DNA of 64,000 nucleotides from Microbacterium sp. RU33B. Lineage in GTDB: Bacteria > Actinomycetota > Actinomycetes > Actinomycetales > Microbacteriaceae. The stretch lies in NCBI RefSeq assembly GCF_900155915.1, contig NZ_FTPO01000001.1, positions 310,001 to 374,000 on the forward strand. Direction: 5' to 3'. Under the pieces are notes generated by a model. That model searched no databases. It was given only the letters and a program-made list of their open reading frames with translations, and was not told where the DNA came from. Shown piece after piece: positions 16,727 through 25,167 of this stretch. Position 1 is the stretch's first letter. Each line of letters starts with the position of its first letter. The translations under genes were made by a program, and so were the position numbers.

Positions 16727-18298
16727 TCAGTCGAGCAGCTCGAGGGCTGCCATCGCGGCACTGTGCCCGCCGAGCCCGCTGACCGCACCGCCCCGGCGCG
16801 AACTCGATCCGCACATCAGGATGCGCTCGTGGGCCGTCGCGACGCCCCACCGCTCCGCAGGGGAATCGAGTCGCTCGTCGTCGTCGGCCCACGGCCAGCT
16901 CAGCGATCCGTGGAAGATGTCGCCGCCGACCATGCCGAGCGACTCCTCGAGGTCGGCGGTCGTGCGCGCCTCGATGCACGCCGAGCCGTCGGGCGCCTCG
17001 TACAGGCAGTCCGCGATCGGCTCGGCGAGCACCGAGTCCAGCGACGCCTCGGCCGCCGCGAGCAGCGCCGCACGCGCGGCATCCGGCGACTGATCCGCCA
17101 CCAGGCGGTGCGGAACCTGCAGGCCGAACAGCGTGAGCGTCTGCGCCCCCGACGCGCGCAGCTCGGGTCCGAGGATCGTGGGATCGGTCAGCGAGTGGCA
17201 GTAGATCTCGGCAGGCAGGGGATGGGGGATGCCGCCGCCCTGCGCGGTCGTGTGCGCAGCGTCGAGCTGGGTCATCGTCTCGTTGATGTGGAAGGTGCCG
17301 GCGAACGCCGCTTCCGGAGCGACTTCGGCGTCACGCAGTCGGGGCAGGCGCTTCAGCAGCATGTTGACCTTGAGCTGAGCGCCCTCGGGAGATTCGGCAT
17401 CCGGTTCCGGCCTCGCGAGCAGCCGCTCGAGGACCGCCGCTCCCACTCCGCTCAGGATGAGCCGTGCCTGCACGAGACCGCCGTCGATCTCGATCTCGCC
17501 GTCCGGACGGACGGCGGTGACCTCGGCGTTCGTGCGGAGCTCCGCACCCGCCTCTCGGGCCGTGCGCTCCAGCTCGGCGGTGACGCGTCCCATCCCGCCC
17601 ACGGGCACGTCCCAGTCGCCGGTGCCGCCGCCGATCACGTGGTAGAGGAAGCAGCGGTTCTGGCGCAGGCTCTCGTCGTCGGACGACGAGAACGTGCCGA
17701 TGAGCCCGTCGGTGAGGGCGATGCCACGGGCGATGTCGGTGCGGAGCGACGTGCGGAGGGTCTCACCGAGCGGGCGCTCCACGACGTCGTCCCACAGGGC
17801 GTCGTCTCCGAGAGCCGACCGCACCTCCGACGCGCGTCGCAGAGGCTGGGTCGTCGTCGGGAACAGCACGCGGGCGAGCGGGCCGATGCGGCCGGAGAAC
17901 TCCGCGAACCGCGCGGCCTCCTCCGCGTCACCCGTCGTGCGGAGGAAGGATGCCGCGGTGGCTTCGGCATCCTTCGTGTCGATCAGGATCCCGCGTGTGG
18001 GGTCGCCGGGGTCGGGCGTGTACGAGGAGTAGCGACGACGGGTGAGGTCGATGCGGAGGCCGAGGTCGTCGACGATCGTTCGGGGCAGGAGGCTCACGAG
18101 GTAGGAATAGCGCGAGAGCCGGGCATCCACTCCGACCCACGGCCGCTCCGACACGGCCGCGCCCCCGACGTGATCGAGGCGTTCGAGAACGACCACGCTC
18201 TTGCCGGCGCGTGCGAGGTACGCGGCCGCGACGAGTGCATTGTGCCCACCCCCCACGATCGCGACGTCGTAGCGGGAAGGGCGGAGGGTCGAGTCCAT
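16727..18298 (-). CDS. Phytoene desaturase-like FAD-dependent oxidoreductase
   Basis: A 523-residue flavoprotein of the phytoene dehydrogenase/amine oxidase superfamily. The N-terminal DVAIVGGGHNALVAAAYLARAG is the dinucleotide-binding fold, followed by VVVLERLDHVGGAAVSE. The C-terminal ILMCGSSSRRGGAVSGLGGHSAAMAAL closes the FAD site. No carotenoid genes are adjacent, so the substrate is unknown and the family name is structural. I chose the ATG at 18298, immediately before the GxGxxG fold. It is divergent from the IMPase-like gene with only 60 bases between starts. Confidence 0.85.
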   Translation of the reverse strand: MDSTLRPSRYDVAIVGGGHNALVAAAYLARAGKSVVVLERLDHVGGAAVSERPWVGVDARLSRYSYLVSLLPRTIVDDLGLRIDLTRRRYSSYTPDPGDPTRGILIDTKDAEATAASFLRTTGDAEEAARFAEFSGRIGPLARVLFPTTTQPLRRASEVRSALGDDALWDDVVERPLGETLRTSLRTDIARGIALTDGLIGTFSSSDDESLRQNRCFLYHVIGGGTGDWDVPVGGMGRVTAELERTAREAGAELRTNAEVTAVRPDGEIEIDGGLVQARLILSGVGAAVLERLLARPEPDAESPEGAQLKVNMLLKRLPRLRDAEVAPEAAFAGTFHINETMTQLDAAHTTAQGGGIPHPLPAEIYCHSLTDPTILGPELRASGAQTLTLFGLQVPHRLVADQSPDAARAALLAAAEASLDSVLAEPIADCLYEAPDGSACIEARTTADLEESLGMVGGDIFHGSLSWPWADDDERLDSPAERWGVATAHERILMCGSSSRRGGAVSGLGGHSAAMAALELLD

Positions 18299-18358
18299 GC
18301 GCCCACGGTAGCCGCCGCGGCGGCGGCAGCGGGAGAGCGGCGGGGATAGCGTGGGGGA

Positions 18359-19162
18359 ATGGCTCTCGCACACGACCTCACGACGCTGGCGCTCGAGATC
18401 GCCCGGGAGGCGGGCGAGCTCGCACGCCGGCGCCGCACCGAGGGGGTCGCGATCGCGGCCACGAAGTCCGCGCTCGCCGACATCGTCACGGAGGCGGATC
18501 GAGAGGTCGAAGACCTCATCCGCGCGCGACTGTCGGCGGCGCGACCCGATGACGGATTCCTCGGCGAGGAGACCGGAGCAGAGCGCGGCGTCAGCGGGAT
18601 CACATGGGTCGTCGACCCCATCGACGGGACGGTCAACTACGCCTACGGCATTCCCGCGTACGCGGTGAGCATCGCCGCGGTCACGGGGGAGCCCGCCCCC
18701 GCGACCTGGGAGGCGATCGCCGGGGCGGTGTTCAACCCCGCCATGGGCGAGCTCTTCCACGCCACCATCGGCGAGGGCGCGTGGCTCGACGACCAGCGGA
18801 TCGCGGTCAACGCCGAGCCGTGGCCGGCAGGTGCGCTGCTGGCCACCGGATTCGGGTACGACCCCTCGACGCATGCGGGCGATCTCGCCCGCGTCGCCCG
18901 CGTGATGCCGCTCGCCCGCGACCTGCGACGCATCGGTGCTGCCTCCCTCGACCTCGCCTACGTCGCGGCCGGCCGTCTCGACGGCTACTTCGAGCGCGGC
19001 CTCCAGCCGTGGGATCACGCCGCGGGTGCTCTGATCGTGCGCGAAGCAGGCGGGATCACGGGTGGCTCCGAGGGCGGGAGGCCCGGCAACGCGATGACGA
19101 TCGCGGCGCCGCCGGCGCTCTACGAGACGCTGCTGGCGGCGGCGATCGGCGACACACACTGA
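18359..19162 (+). CDS. Inositol monophosphatase family protein
   Basis: A 267-residue metal-dependent phosphatase. The three metal-binding motifs are present: GEETG, WVVDPIDGTVNYAYGIP and the C-terminal PWDHAAGALIVREAGG. It should dephosphorylate inositol 1-phosphate or a similar small phosphate (histidinol phosphate or fructose bisphosphate in related subgroups). It is cytoplasmic and of normal length. It is divergent from the FAD oxidoreductase gene, sharing a short promoter region. Confidence 0.92.
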   Translation: MALAHDLTTLALEIAREAGELARRRRTEGVAIAATKSALADIVTEADREVEDLIRARLSAARPDDGFLGEETGAERGVSGITWVVDPIDGTVNYAYGIPAYAVSIAAVTGEPAPATWEAIAGAVFNPAMGELFHATIGEGAWLDDQRIAVNAEPWPAGALLATGFGYDPSTHAGDLARVARVMPLARDLRRIGAASLDLAYVAAGRLDGYFERGLQPWDHAAGALIVREAGGITGGSEGGRPGNAMTIAAPPALYETLLAAAIGDTH

Positions 19163-19256
19163 TATATCGCGTCGCACGACGCCCCGTTCTGGGTTTTCTC
19201 AGACTGAACCCGGTAGTGTTTACCCGTTCGTTACCTTCGCCCCCCGATCGGCGGAG

Positions 19257-20813
19257 GTGATACCTGAGTTCGTTTGCCCGACACGTCGCGCCCCCCACGC
19301 GACACGACCGGAAGCTCCCTCTGTCTTGACGTTCGAAGCCCCCGAGGCTGTTGCTGCGCCCACGCGCCGCTCCAGGCGATCCTCTGCCGCGTCTGCGGCA
19401 TCGACGGAGACCCCGGGAGCATCGCGCTCCGCGCTGCGTCGCCGCTCGATCGAGACCGCCGCCGCAGCCGGGGACCATTCGGGCGAGGTCGACGCTGCCG
19501 TTCCGGTGACGGATGCCGCCATCGCCGCGCACGTCATCGTCTCCGCTCTCGCCGCCGATGCCGTCAGCGCCGCCGATCGTCCGTCGCCCGCCCGTTCCAG
19601 CCGTCGCGCCGCGCGCCTGGAGCGCATCGCGACCGGGCCGCAGCAGACGCACGTCGACCCGGAGTCCGCCGCGGTGACCGAGCCCGTCCTTCTCGACGAC
19701 GTGGTTCCCGAGGTCGACGCGGTGATCGATGTGGTTCCCGCCGTCGACGTCCCGACCGCGATCGCCGCCGACGAACCCCTCGCCGAACACCTCGTCGAGC
19801 CGGTGCTCACGCCCGCCGAGCCGTTCGAGATGCTCTCTCCCGGCGACGAGGCGGAAGACACCCCGTCCGCATCCGCCGCCGAGGCCGAGCCGGAGGCATC
19901 CGGGGTCGACGAGTTCGAAGCCGCGGCCCGCCTCTTCTCCTTCACCGGCGAGACCCCCGTGCAGAGCGACGCCTCCGCCACGTCCGACGAGCCGTCGGGC
20001 GAGTCCGCCCAGACTCCGCATGTCGCTCCCCGCCGCGCGCGCCGCGGCAGCGCCTTCCGCCGTATCTCCACCGCGTCGTTCTCGATCGGCGTCTTCGGCA
20101 TCGTCGGTCTCCTCGCCGTCGGAATGACGACCCCGGCGGCCGCGGTCGCCGCGATCGGTGCCGGCGACGGCACGCCCGCCACGACGAACCTCACCGCGAA
20201 GACGTCGGAGGTCGTGACCGCGAGCGGCAGCGTCTCGGTCGACTCGTCCGAGATCCAGGCCTACGTCACCCCCTCCGACATCCAGAGCGGCACGCTCGAC
20301 CGCACCGAGAGCTACGTCACGGCCTCGATGGCCGAGGTGGCCTCGGACTTCGCGATCGCGCGTCCCTCCGACTTCTACGTCAACGACATGAGCGCCGCGA
20401 TCCAGTGGCCCTTCGCCGTGGGTGTCGCGATCACGTGGGGCTTCGTGATGCGTGACGGCCGCATGCACAACGGCGCCGACTTCGTTCCCGGCGAGGGTGC
20501 GCACGTGCAGGCCATCGCCGACGGAACCGTGCGCATCGCGACCGAGAGCGGCGGCGGCTTCGGCGTGACCGTCCTGATCGATCACGTCATCGACGGCGAA
20601 CTGGTGTCGAGCCGCTACGCGCACATGCTCAACGGCTCGCTGCAGGTGAAGGCGGGCGACACCGTCAAGGTCGGCCAGTACCTCGGGCGCACCGGCAACA
20701 CGGGGCACTCGTTCGGTGCGCACACGCACTTCGAGATCCTCGCGGGAGGCACGACGCCGATCGACCCGATCGCGTGGCTGCGTCAGAACGCCGGGCGCGA
20801 CTCGCTCGGCTGA
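19257..20813 (+). CDS. M23 family metallopeptidase (LytM domain) with long disordered head
   Basis: A roughly 518-residue envelope protein. The first ~280 residues are Ala/Glu/Pro-rich and unstructured; one transmembrane or signal segment lies near 285-305 (SIGVFGIVGLLAVGMTTPAAA). The C-terminal LytM domain has MHNGADF and AHTHFEI, which carry the zinc ligands. It should cut peptidoglycan peptide cross-bridges. The start is uncertain: GTG at 19257 gives the longest frame but its GGAG is directly adjacent; TTG at 19326 is an alternative and the sequence after it looks more native. No c-di-AMP riboswitch consensus is seen upstream. Confidence 0.82.
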   Translation: MIPEFVCPTRRAPHATRPEAPSVLTFEAPEAVAAPTRRSRRSSAASAASTETPGASRSALRRRSIETAAAAGDHSGEVDAAVPVTDAAIAAHVIVSALAADAVSAADRPSPARSSRRAARLERIATGPQQTHVDPESAAVTEPVLLDDVVPEVDAVIDVVPAVDVPTAIAADEPLAEHLVEPVLTPAEPFEMLSPGDEAEDTPSASAAEAEPEASGVDEFEAAARLFSFTGETPVQSDASATSDEPSGESAQTPHVAPRRARRGSAFRRISTASFSIGVFGIVGLLAVGMTTPAAAVAAIGAGDGTPATTNLTAKTSEVVTASGSVSVDSSEIQAYVTPSDIQSGTLDRTESYVTASMAEVASDFAIARPSDFYVNDMSAAIQWPFAVGVAITWGFVMRDGRMHNGADFVPGEGAHVQAIADGTVRIATESGGGFGVTVLIDHVIDGELVSSRYAHMLNGSLQVKAGDTVKVGQYLGRTGNTGHSFGAHTHFEILAGGTTPIDPIAWLRQNAGRDSLG

Positions 20814-20825
20814 GGTCACTCTCGA

Positions 20826-20854
20826 TTCAGCGGGATGCCCCGGCTCTGATATCC
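20826..20854 (+). promoter_or_regulatory. Probable promoter of the tRNA-Thr/tRNA-Met cluster
   Basis: TTCAGC (20826-20831) and TATCCT (20849-20854) are separated by 17 bases and lie 30 bases before tRNA-Thr. Assigned by eye. Confidence 0.45.
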
Positions 20855-20883
20855 TCTTGTAGTTGCCCGCGTGCGGGTGGCAC

Positions 20884-20955
<72 letters not shown>

Positions 20956-20990
20956 CGGAACACCCGGTCGTCTCGATCCGGATGCTTCGT

Positions 20991-21064
20991 GGCGGGGTAG
21001 CTCAGCTGGTCAGAGCGCACGACTCATAATCGTGAGGTCGCGGGTTCAAGCCCCGCTCCCGCTA
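20991..21064 (+). tRNA. tRNA-Met (CAT), island attachment site
   Basis: The acceptor GGCGGGG/TCCCGCT has two G-U pairs. The anticodon stem CACGA/TCGTG encloses CTCATAA (anticodon CAT), and the T-arm is GCGGG/CCCGC. It is most likely elongator tRNA-Met given the tRNA-Thr neighbour; tRNA-Ile2 with modified CAT cannot be excluded. Its 3' half is duplicated at 33148. Confidence 0.95.
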
Positions 21065-21069
21065 CAGAT
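21028..21069 (+). repeat. Left attachment repeat (in intact tRNA-Met)
   Basis: 42 bp from the anticodon loop to five bases past the discriminator, identical to 33148-33189. The first bases are AATCGTGAGGTCGCGGGTTC. Confidence 0.88.
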
Positions 21070-21767
21070 CTCTTCTCCGGATTCCGCGGAATCACACGGA
21101 TTTCACGGAGTTTCCACAGCGTCCCGGTTCCGCCGATTCGGGCTGCTGTGGCCACAATTGGGCCATAAATGCGGATTCGAGTGATTCGGCGTGCCGTCCT
21201 ACCGGTTGCCGCTGGCCCTTCCGGCGACAGCGGAAGGGGTGGGCGCGCCATGCTCTCGCCGATGGGCACGCACGTTCGGTGGAGCTTTGCACCCTCGAGA
21301 CCGAGGAGCCCGGTCGGCGCGGCTTCGAACCAGTCGCTTTCGTTGATTCCTGAGTCAGCGAATCTGGGGAGCGCCTACCTTGCTCGGAGGTCGGAGGTCG
21401 GAGGTCGGAGGTCGCGACGTGATCATCGACAAGTTCGGACGTGGCGCAGCGTCGGTCCACGCGAGGGCGAGGTGCTACATCGATTGTCTGTAGGGTGACC
21501 CCGGCAGCTCTGGCGGTCGTCGGTTTCACCTTGTGGTGTGCGCGTCTGTGTGGATGAGTTGCGTCACCTGAGCGACGTAGCCGTTCAGGGCTGAGGACAT
21601 CTGCGTCCAGTCGTCCATGGCTTCGCCGCGGTACGCAGCGGCGGCGAGGCGCAGCATTGGCGCTTGGTCCGGTGGGGCTGCCGTGCACCTCGTGGAACTG
21701 ACTCGGTTGTGGGAGCGGCTCCCGGCGGCATGAGGCCGGGAGGATCGCTGCACCCCCGACCGTCGTT
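21070..21767. other. Noncoding left end of the island
   Basis: No convincing gene is seen in 698 bases between the left attachment repeat and the LacI gene. This is where an integrase would usually lie. Minus-strand open frames here (for example 21526-21819) have no recognisable motif; their ends could be remnants of a lost gene. The stretch contains four tandem GGAGGTC units. Confidence 0.6.
21386..21413 (+). repeat. Four tandem copies of GGAGGTC
   Basis: Four exact 7-bp units, 21386-21413, in the noncoding left end of the island. Function unknown; probably slippage. Confidence 0.9.
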
Positions 21768-22790
21768 TCACGAAGAGTGGCGGTTGAGGGAGGCCGCCGA
21801 GGGTTCGTGCGGTCCGCAAGATTCGCGCAGCACCAACTCGAACTGTGCTGACTCGTGGACCGGCGCCCCCAGTCCGCCGGCGGTCAGCAGCTCGATGGCG
21901 CGCTCAGCCATCTCCGGAACGGGCTGCCGGATCGTCGTGAGAGGAGGCATCGAGTAGGCGGAGTGATCGGTTCCGTCGAAGCCGGTCACGGCAACGTCGT
22001 CCGGCACCGTCAAGCCGAGGCGATTGCACGCGAAGAGCACGCCGTATGCCTGTTCGTCCGTCGAGCAGTAGACGGCGCGGGGCCGGTCCGTGCGGGCGAG
22101 GGCATCCAGGGCGACCTGCGCGGCGTGGCCACGAGCGATCTGACTGCGAAGGTGGATCGTCGAGATCGTCTCGGGGCTGGAGTCGACCGCCGCGTTGAAT
22201 CCGTCGAGGTGCTGGCGGGAGCCCGCGGAGTCTCCCGGGCCGTTGAACAGGGCGATCGAACGATATCCGTGGCTGATCAGGTGGCGCGTTGCGGTCTCGG
22301 CGGCAGCGACGTAATCGATGGAGATCGACGACACGCCCTGCCCCGGATCGACCGGGTGCAGTGTCACAACCGGCACTTCTCCGCGCGTGAACGGGGTCAA
22401 ATCGGGTTCATCCATCACCGACACGAGCACGACGGAATCGACCCGACGTTCAACGAAAGCCGAGATGTGGGACCGTTCGCGTTCCGGGTCGAGGCCCGAG
22501 TCCCCGATCAGGAGGAGGTTGCCGCGCTGTGCGGCCGACTCTTCGAGCGCGCGTGCGAGTTCGCCGAAGAACCGGTTGGCGATGTCGGGGACGATGAGAC
22601 CGATCGACGAGGTCTTGCCGAAGCTGAGAGCGCGCGCGAGTGCATTGGGCTGGTAGTTGAGCTCGGCGGCGGCCTTCAGTACCCGTTCACGCGTCGCGGG
22701 GGCGACGTTGCGCGGCCCGTTGTTGAACACGTAGCTCACCACCGCGGTCGACGTGCCCGCGCGATCGGCGACGTCTCTGCCTGTGGCCAC
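21768..22790 (-). CDS. LacI family transcriptional repressor (island transporter operon)
   Basis: A 340-residue LacI-family regulator. The N-terminal helix-turn-helix and hinge are seen in VADRAGTSTAVVSYVFNNG and LNYQPNALARALSFGKTSSIG, followed by a periplasmic-binding-protein-like effector domain (LIVPDIANRFFGELA to VAVTGFDGTDHSAYSMPPLTTI). The start is GTG at 22790, with GGAGAG seven bases upstream. It is divergent from the ABC/nucleoside operon. One 14-bp operator overlaps its own leader and two lie before the operon, so it probably represses both. The inducer is presumably a nucleoside or ribose. Confidence 0.93.
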   Translation of the reverse strand: MATGRDVADRAGTSTAVVSYVFNNGPRNVAPATRERVLKAAAELNYQPNALARALSFGKTSSIGLIVPDIANRFFGELARALEESAAQRGNLLLIGDSGLDPERERSHISAFVERRVDSVVLVSVMDEPDLTPFTRGEVPVVTLHPVDPGQGVSSISIDYVAAAETATRHLISHGYRSIALFNGPGDSAGSRQHLDGFNAAVDSSPETISTIHLRSQIARGHAAQVALDALARTDRPRAVYCSTDEQAYGVLFACNRLGLTVPDDVAVTGFDGTDHSAYSMPPLTTIRQPVPEMAERAIELLTAGGLGAPVHESAQFELVLRESCGPHEPSAASLNRHSS

Positions 22791-22798
22791 AACACTCT

Positions 22799-22812
22799 CC
22801 TAACCGTGTAGA
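22799..22812. promoter_or_regulatory. Putative LacI operator O1 in the lacI leader
   Basis: CCTAACCGTGTAGA matches the operon operator TCTAACCGCATAGA at 11 of 14 positions and overlaps the Shine-Dalgarno region of the regulator gene, suggesting autoregulation. Confidence 0.65.
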
Positions 22813-22854
22813 TATCGATGACGCTACAGGAAGAAGACTGTGCCCAAGAAACAC

Positions 22855-22884
22855 TTGTGCGCGGCGATTCCTACCCGCTACAGT
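22855..22884 (+). promoter_or_regulatory. Probable promoter of the island ABC/nucleoside operon
   Basis: TTGTGC (22855-22860) and TACAGT (22879-22884) are 18 bases apart. The tandem operators begin four bases after the -10, over the expected start of transcription. Confidence 0.45.
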
Positions 22885-22887
22885 CCA

Positions 22888-22914
22888 TCTAACCGCATCG
22901 TCTAACCGCATAGA
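22888..22914. promoter_or_regulatory. Tandem LacI operators before the island operon
   Basis: TCTAACCGCAT occurs at 22888-22898 and again at 22901-22911. The second copy is complete (TCTAACCGCATAGA, ends TCTA/TAGA inverted). The sites are 13 bases apart, 30-56 bases before the binding-protein start. Confidence 0.68.
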
Positions 22915-22943
22915 TGATTCCGAGCATGAGGGAGTTCCGAGTT

Positions 22944-24242
22944 ATGAAGCGACCAGCAGCGATGGCCCTGGGAGGGGCCGCGATGATCCTCGCACTGTCC
23001 GGGTGCGCTGGCTCCACCGACCCTGAGGCGAGCACCGACAGTGCCTCGGCGACGGGCACCGTGCAGTTCCTCGGGCCGGAAGACCCCGCAGTCTTCGAGC
23101 CTGTGATCGCGGCGTTCGAGGCCGAGTACCCCGACATCAGCGTCGAGTACTCCCAGGTGCCGTTCGACACCTACGCCACGACTCTTCAGCAGCGACTCTC
23201 CGCGAAGGACGAGACGATCGATGTCTTCGCCGTCGACCAGCCCAATCTCGCGCAGATCGCCGCGCAGGGATTCCTCGAGGATCTGAGCGACCTCAAGGAA
23301 GAGGCGGAAGCAGCGACCTCGCCTGCTCAGTATGAGATCAACATCTACGACGACAAGATGTACGCACTGTCCATCTGGAACTCGACCCAGATGCTTTTCT
23401 ACAACAAGGACATCCTCGACACGGCTGGGGTCGAGGCGCCGTCGGTCGACCAGGCGGATCGCTGGACCTGGGACGAACTGCAGGCGGCCGGTGAGAAGGC
23501 GCAGGCGGCGGGAATGGAGTCCGGGTTCCTCTTCGAACAGGTCGAGGCCTACTACCAGCTCCAGCCGTTGATGGAGTCGCTCGGGGGTGGTTCCGGAATC
23601 TCCGGTGACGACATGCTGACCGTCGACGTCACCAACGACCAGTGGGTGCAGGCCATGCAGTGGTACTCCGACACGTTCGCCTCCGGCTTCTCGCCGCGCG
23701 GCGTCGGCGGATTCCAGACGAGTGCAGTGTTCACCGATCAGAAGACGGCGTTCTTCGTCGGCGGACCGTGGGATGTTGGGAACTTCGCGGCGAATGCCGA
23801 CTTCACCTGGGGGATCGCCCCGCATCCCTACTTCGACGGCGGCGACGCGGTCACCCCGACCGGCTCATGGTCCTGGGGCATCAACTCCGCCTCCAGGAAC
23901 AAGGATGCTGCGCGCACGTTCCTCGAATTCGCCGCCCTCGACGCTGCCGGCAACCTCGCCACGACGGAGGTGCAGACGATCATCCCGGCCAACTCGGATG
24001 CCGCCGCACAGTATCTGCCGAAGCTCGAGGCCCTGGGAGGTGCGAGCAGTGCCGGCGTCGCGGACCTCATCGGCTACGAGATCGACAACACCGCGGTCGC
24101 CCGACCGGTGTCGGTCGGTTACGTGCAGTTCGAGTCGTTGATCAATAAGGCGTTCGGCGACATCCGCAACGGATCCGATGTCGTCGAGCGGCTCGAGCAG
24201 GCTCAGCAGCAGATCGAGGATGCCTGGAGTCAGCTCCGATGA
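22944..24242 (+). CDS. ABC transporter substrate-binding lipoprotein (sugar/nucleoside-type)
   Basis: A 432-residue family 1 extracellular solute-binding protein. The lipobox LALSGC puts the lipidated Cys at residue 21. GTVQFLGPEDPAVFEPVIAAFEAEYP is the typical first strand and helix, and FFVGGPWDVGNFA and PTGSWSWGINSAS are family landmarks. I chose the ATG at 22944, with GAGGGAG nine to ten bases upstream; ATG at 22926 is possible. Its stop overlaps the first permease start. With nucleoside hydrolases and a ribokinase downstream, a nucleoside or ribose-containing ligand is likely but inferred. Confidence 0.9.
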   Translation: MKRPAAMALGGAAMILALSGCAGSTDPEASTDSASATGTVQFLGPEDPAVFEPVIAAFEAEYPDISVEYSQVPFDTYATTLQQRLSAKDETIDVFAVDQPNLAQIAAQGFLEDLSDLKEEAEAATSPAQYEINIYDDKMYALSIWNSTQMLFYNKDILDTAGVEAPSVDQADRWTWDELQAAGEKAQAAGMESGFLFEQVEAYYQLQPLMESLGGGSGISGDDMLTVDVTNDQWVQAMQWYSDTFASGFSPRGVGGFQTSAVFTDQKTAFFVGGPWDVGNFAANADFTWGIAPHPYFDGGDAVTPTGSWSWGINSASRNKDAARTFLEFAALDAAGNLATTEVQTIIPANSDAAAQYLPKLEALGGASSAGVADLIGYEIDNTAVARPVSVGYVQFESLINKAFGDIRNGSDVVERLEQAQQQIEDAWSQLR

Positions 24243-25165
24243 GCGCGGTCCTCCGGGGTTCGGGGGCGGCCATGGGCCGACCCCGAACCCGCGGGGGCGC
24301 ACGTCGGGTGCTGTCCGGACCCGCCGCGGTCGCGCTCCTCTTCCTTCTGCCGGCGCTCGTCGCGCTCGTGGTGCTCCGCCTGGCCCCCGCGGTGGTGGCG
24401 TTCGTCGACAGCCTGTTCCGCACCACGCTGCTCGGCGGCACCACGTTCGCCGGGTTCGGCAACTATCTGGAGCTGTTCGCCAACCCGGACTTCCAGAACT
24501 CCATCGGCGTAACGCTGCTCTTCACCCTGCTCGTGAATCCGCTGCAGATCGCCGCTGCCTTCTTGCTGGCCGTGCTCTTCACCAAGCGCGCCGCCGGATC
24601 TCGCGTGTGGCGCTCTCTGGTTATTCTGCCGATCGCCGTTCCTCCCGCGGTCTCCGCAGTCATCTGGAGCGTCATCTACCGCCCGGACGGGCTGGCGAAT
24701 GCGTTCCTCGCCGTCTTCGGCATCCCGCCCCAGCCCTTCCTGACCTCGCCGCAGCAGGCGCTGCTGTCGATCATGATCCTGCTCTCCTGGATCGGCGTCG
24801 GCTATTGGATGATGTTCCTCATCGCCGGGATCAACGACATCCCGACCTCCTACTACGAGGCCGCATCTCTCGACGGCGCTTCCTCGTGGCGGCAGTTGTG
24901 GTCGATCACGTTCCCCCTCGTGCGACGGCCGCTCGCATTCGTCCTGGTCGCCGACACGGTGTCGAACCTCCTGGTTTTCGCGCCGGTGCAGATCCTCACC
25001 AAGGGCGGGCCCAACGGGTCCACCAACCTGCTGATGTACGACATCTTCACGCGCGCCTACACGTTCGGCGACATCAACAAGGCACAGGCGGAAGTCATGA
25101 TCCTCGTGCTGATCACCGTCGTCGTGGTCGCCATCCAGTTCCGACTTCTGAGAGCGGAAGACTGA
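24239..25165 (+). CDS. ABC transporter permease (UgpA/MalF-type)
   Basis: A 308-residue CUT1-type permease with six predicted helices after a basic N-terminus. The EAA loop is YYEAASLDGASSWRQLWSITF. FAPVQILTKGGPNGSTNLLMY is typical of UgpA-like subunits. The ATG overlaps the TGA of the binding-protein gene (ATGA). It forms the channel with the following permease. No ATPase gene lies in the island, so a chromosomal ATPase must energise it. Confidence 0.92.
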   Translation: MSAVLRGSGAAMGRPRTRGGARRVLSGPAAVALLFLLPALVALVVLRLAPAVVAFVDSLFRTTLLGGTTFAGFGNYLELFANPDFQNSIGVTLLFTLLVNPLQIAAAFLLAVLFTKRAAGSRVWRSLVILPIAVPPAVSAVIWSVIYRPDGLANAFLAVFGIPPQPFLTSPQQALLSIMILLSWIGVGYWMMFLIAGINDIPTSYYEAASLDGASSWRQLWSITFPLVRRPLAFVLVADTVSNLLVFAPVQILTKGGPNGSTNLLMYDIFTRAYTFGDINKAQAEVMILVLITVVVVAIQFRLLRAED

Positions 25166-25167
25166 CC

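Noticed and set aside
15674..18349. 891-codon plus-strand frame
   Set aside because: It runs antisense to the phytoene-desaturase-like gene and out of frame over the 15438 membrane-protein gene; it has Arg/Gly-rich high-GC shadow composition and no domain.
19163..19325. Possible c-di-AMP (ydaO-type) riboswitch before the M23 peptidase
   Set aside because: Such riboswitches precede cell-wall hydrolases in actinobacteria, but I could not find the conserved core here.
21024..21269. Minus-strand frame ending in AGAGLEPATSRL over tRNA-Met (and the same at 33117-33395)
   Set aside because: This ending is the usual antisense translation of a tRNA T-arm and acceptor; it is a tRNA shadow, not a gene.
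21386..21413. CRISPR-like or iteron array
   Set aside because: Only four 7-bp units without spacers, no Cas or replication gene nearby; simple tandem slippage is a better explanation.
21070..21767. Integrase remnant at the left island end
   Set aside because: The position is right, but no tyrosine-recombinase box or serine-recombinase catalytic motif could be recognised in any frame.
24178..25167. Upstream extension of the second island permease frame
   Set aside because: It overlaps the first permease in another frame and has Arg-rich nonsense composition; the true start is the ATG at 25168.
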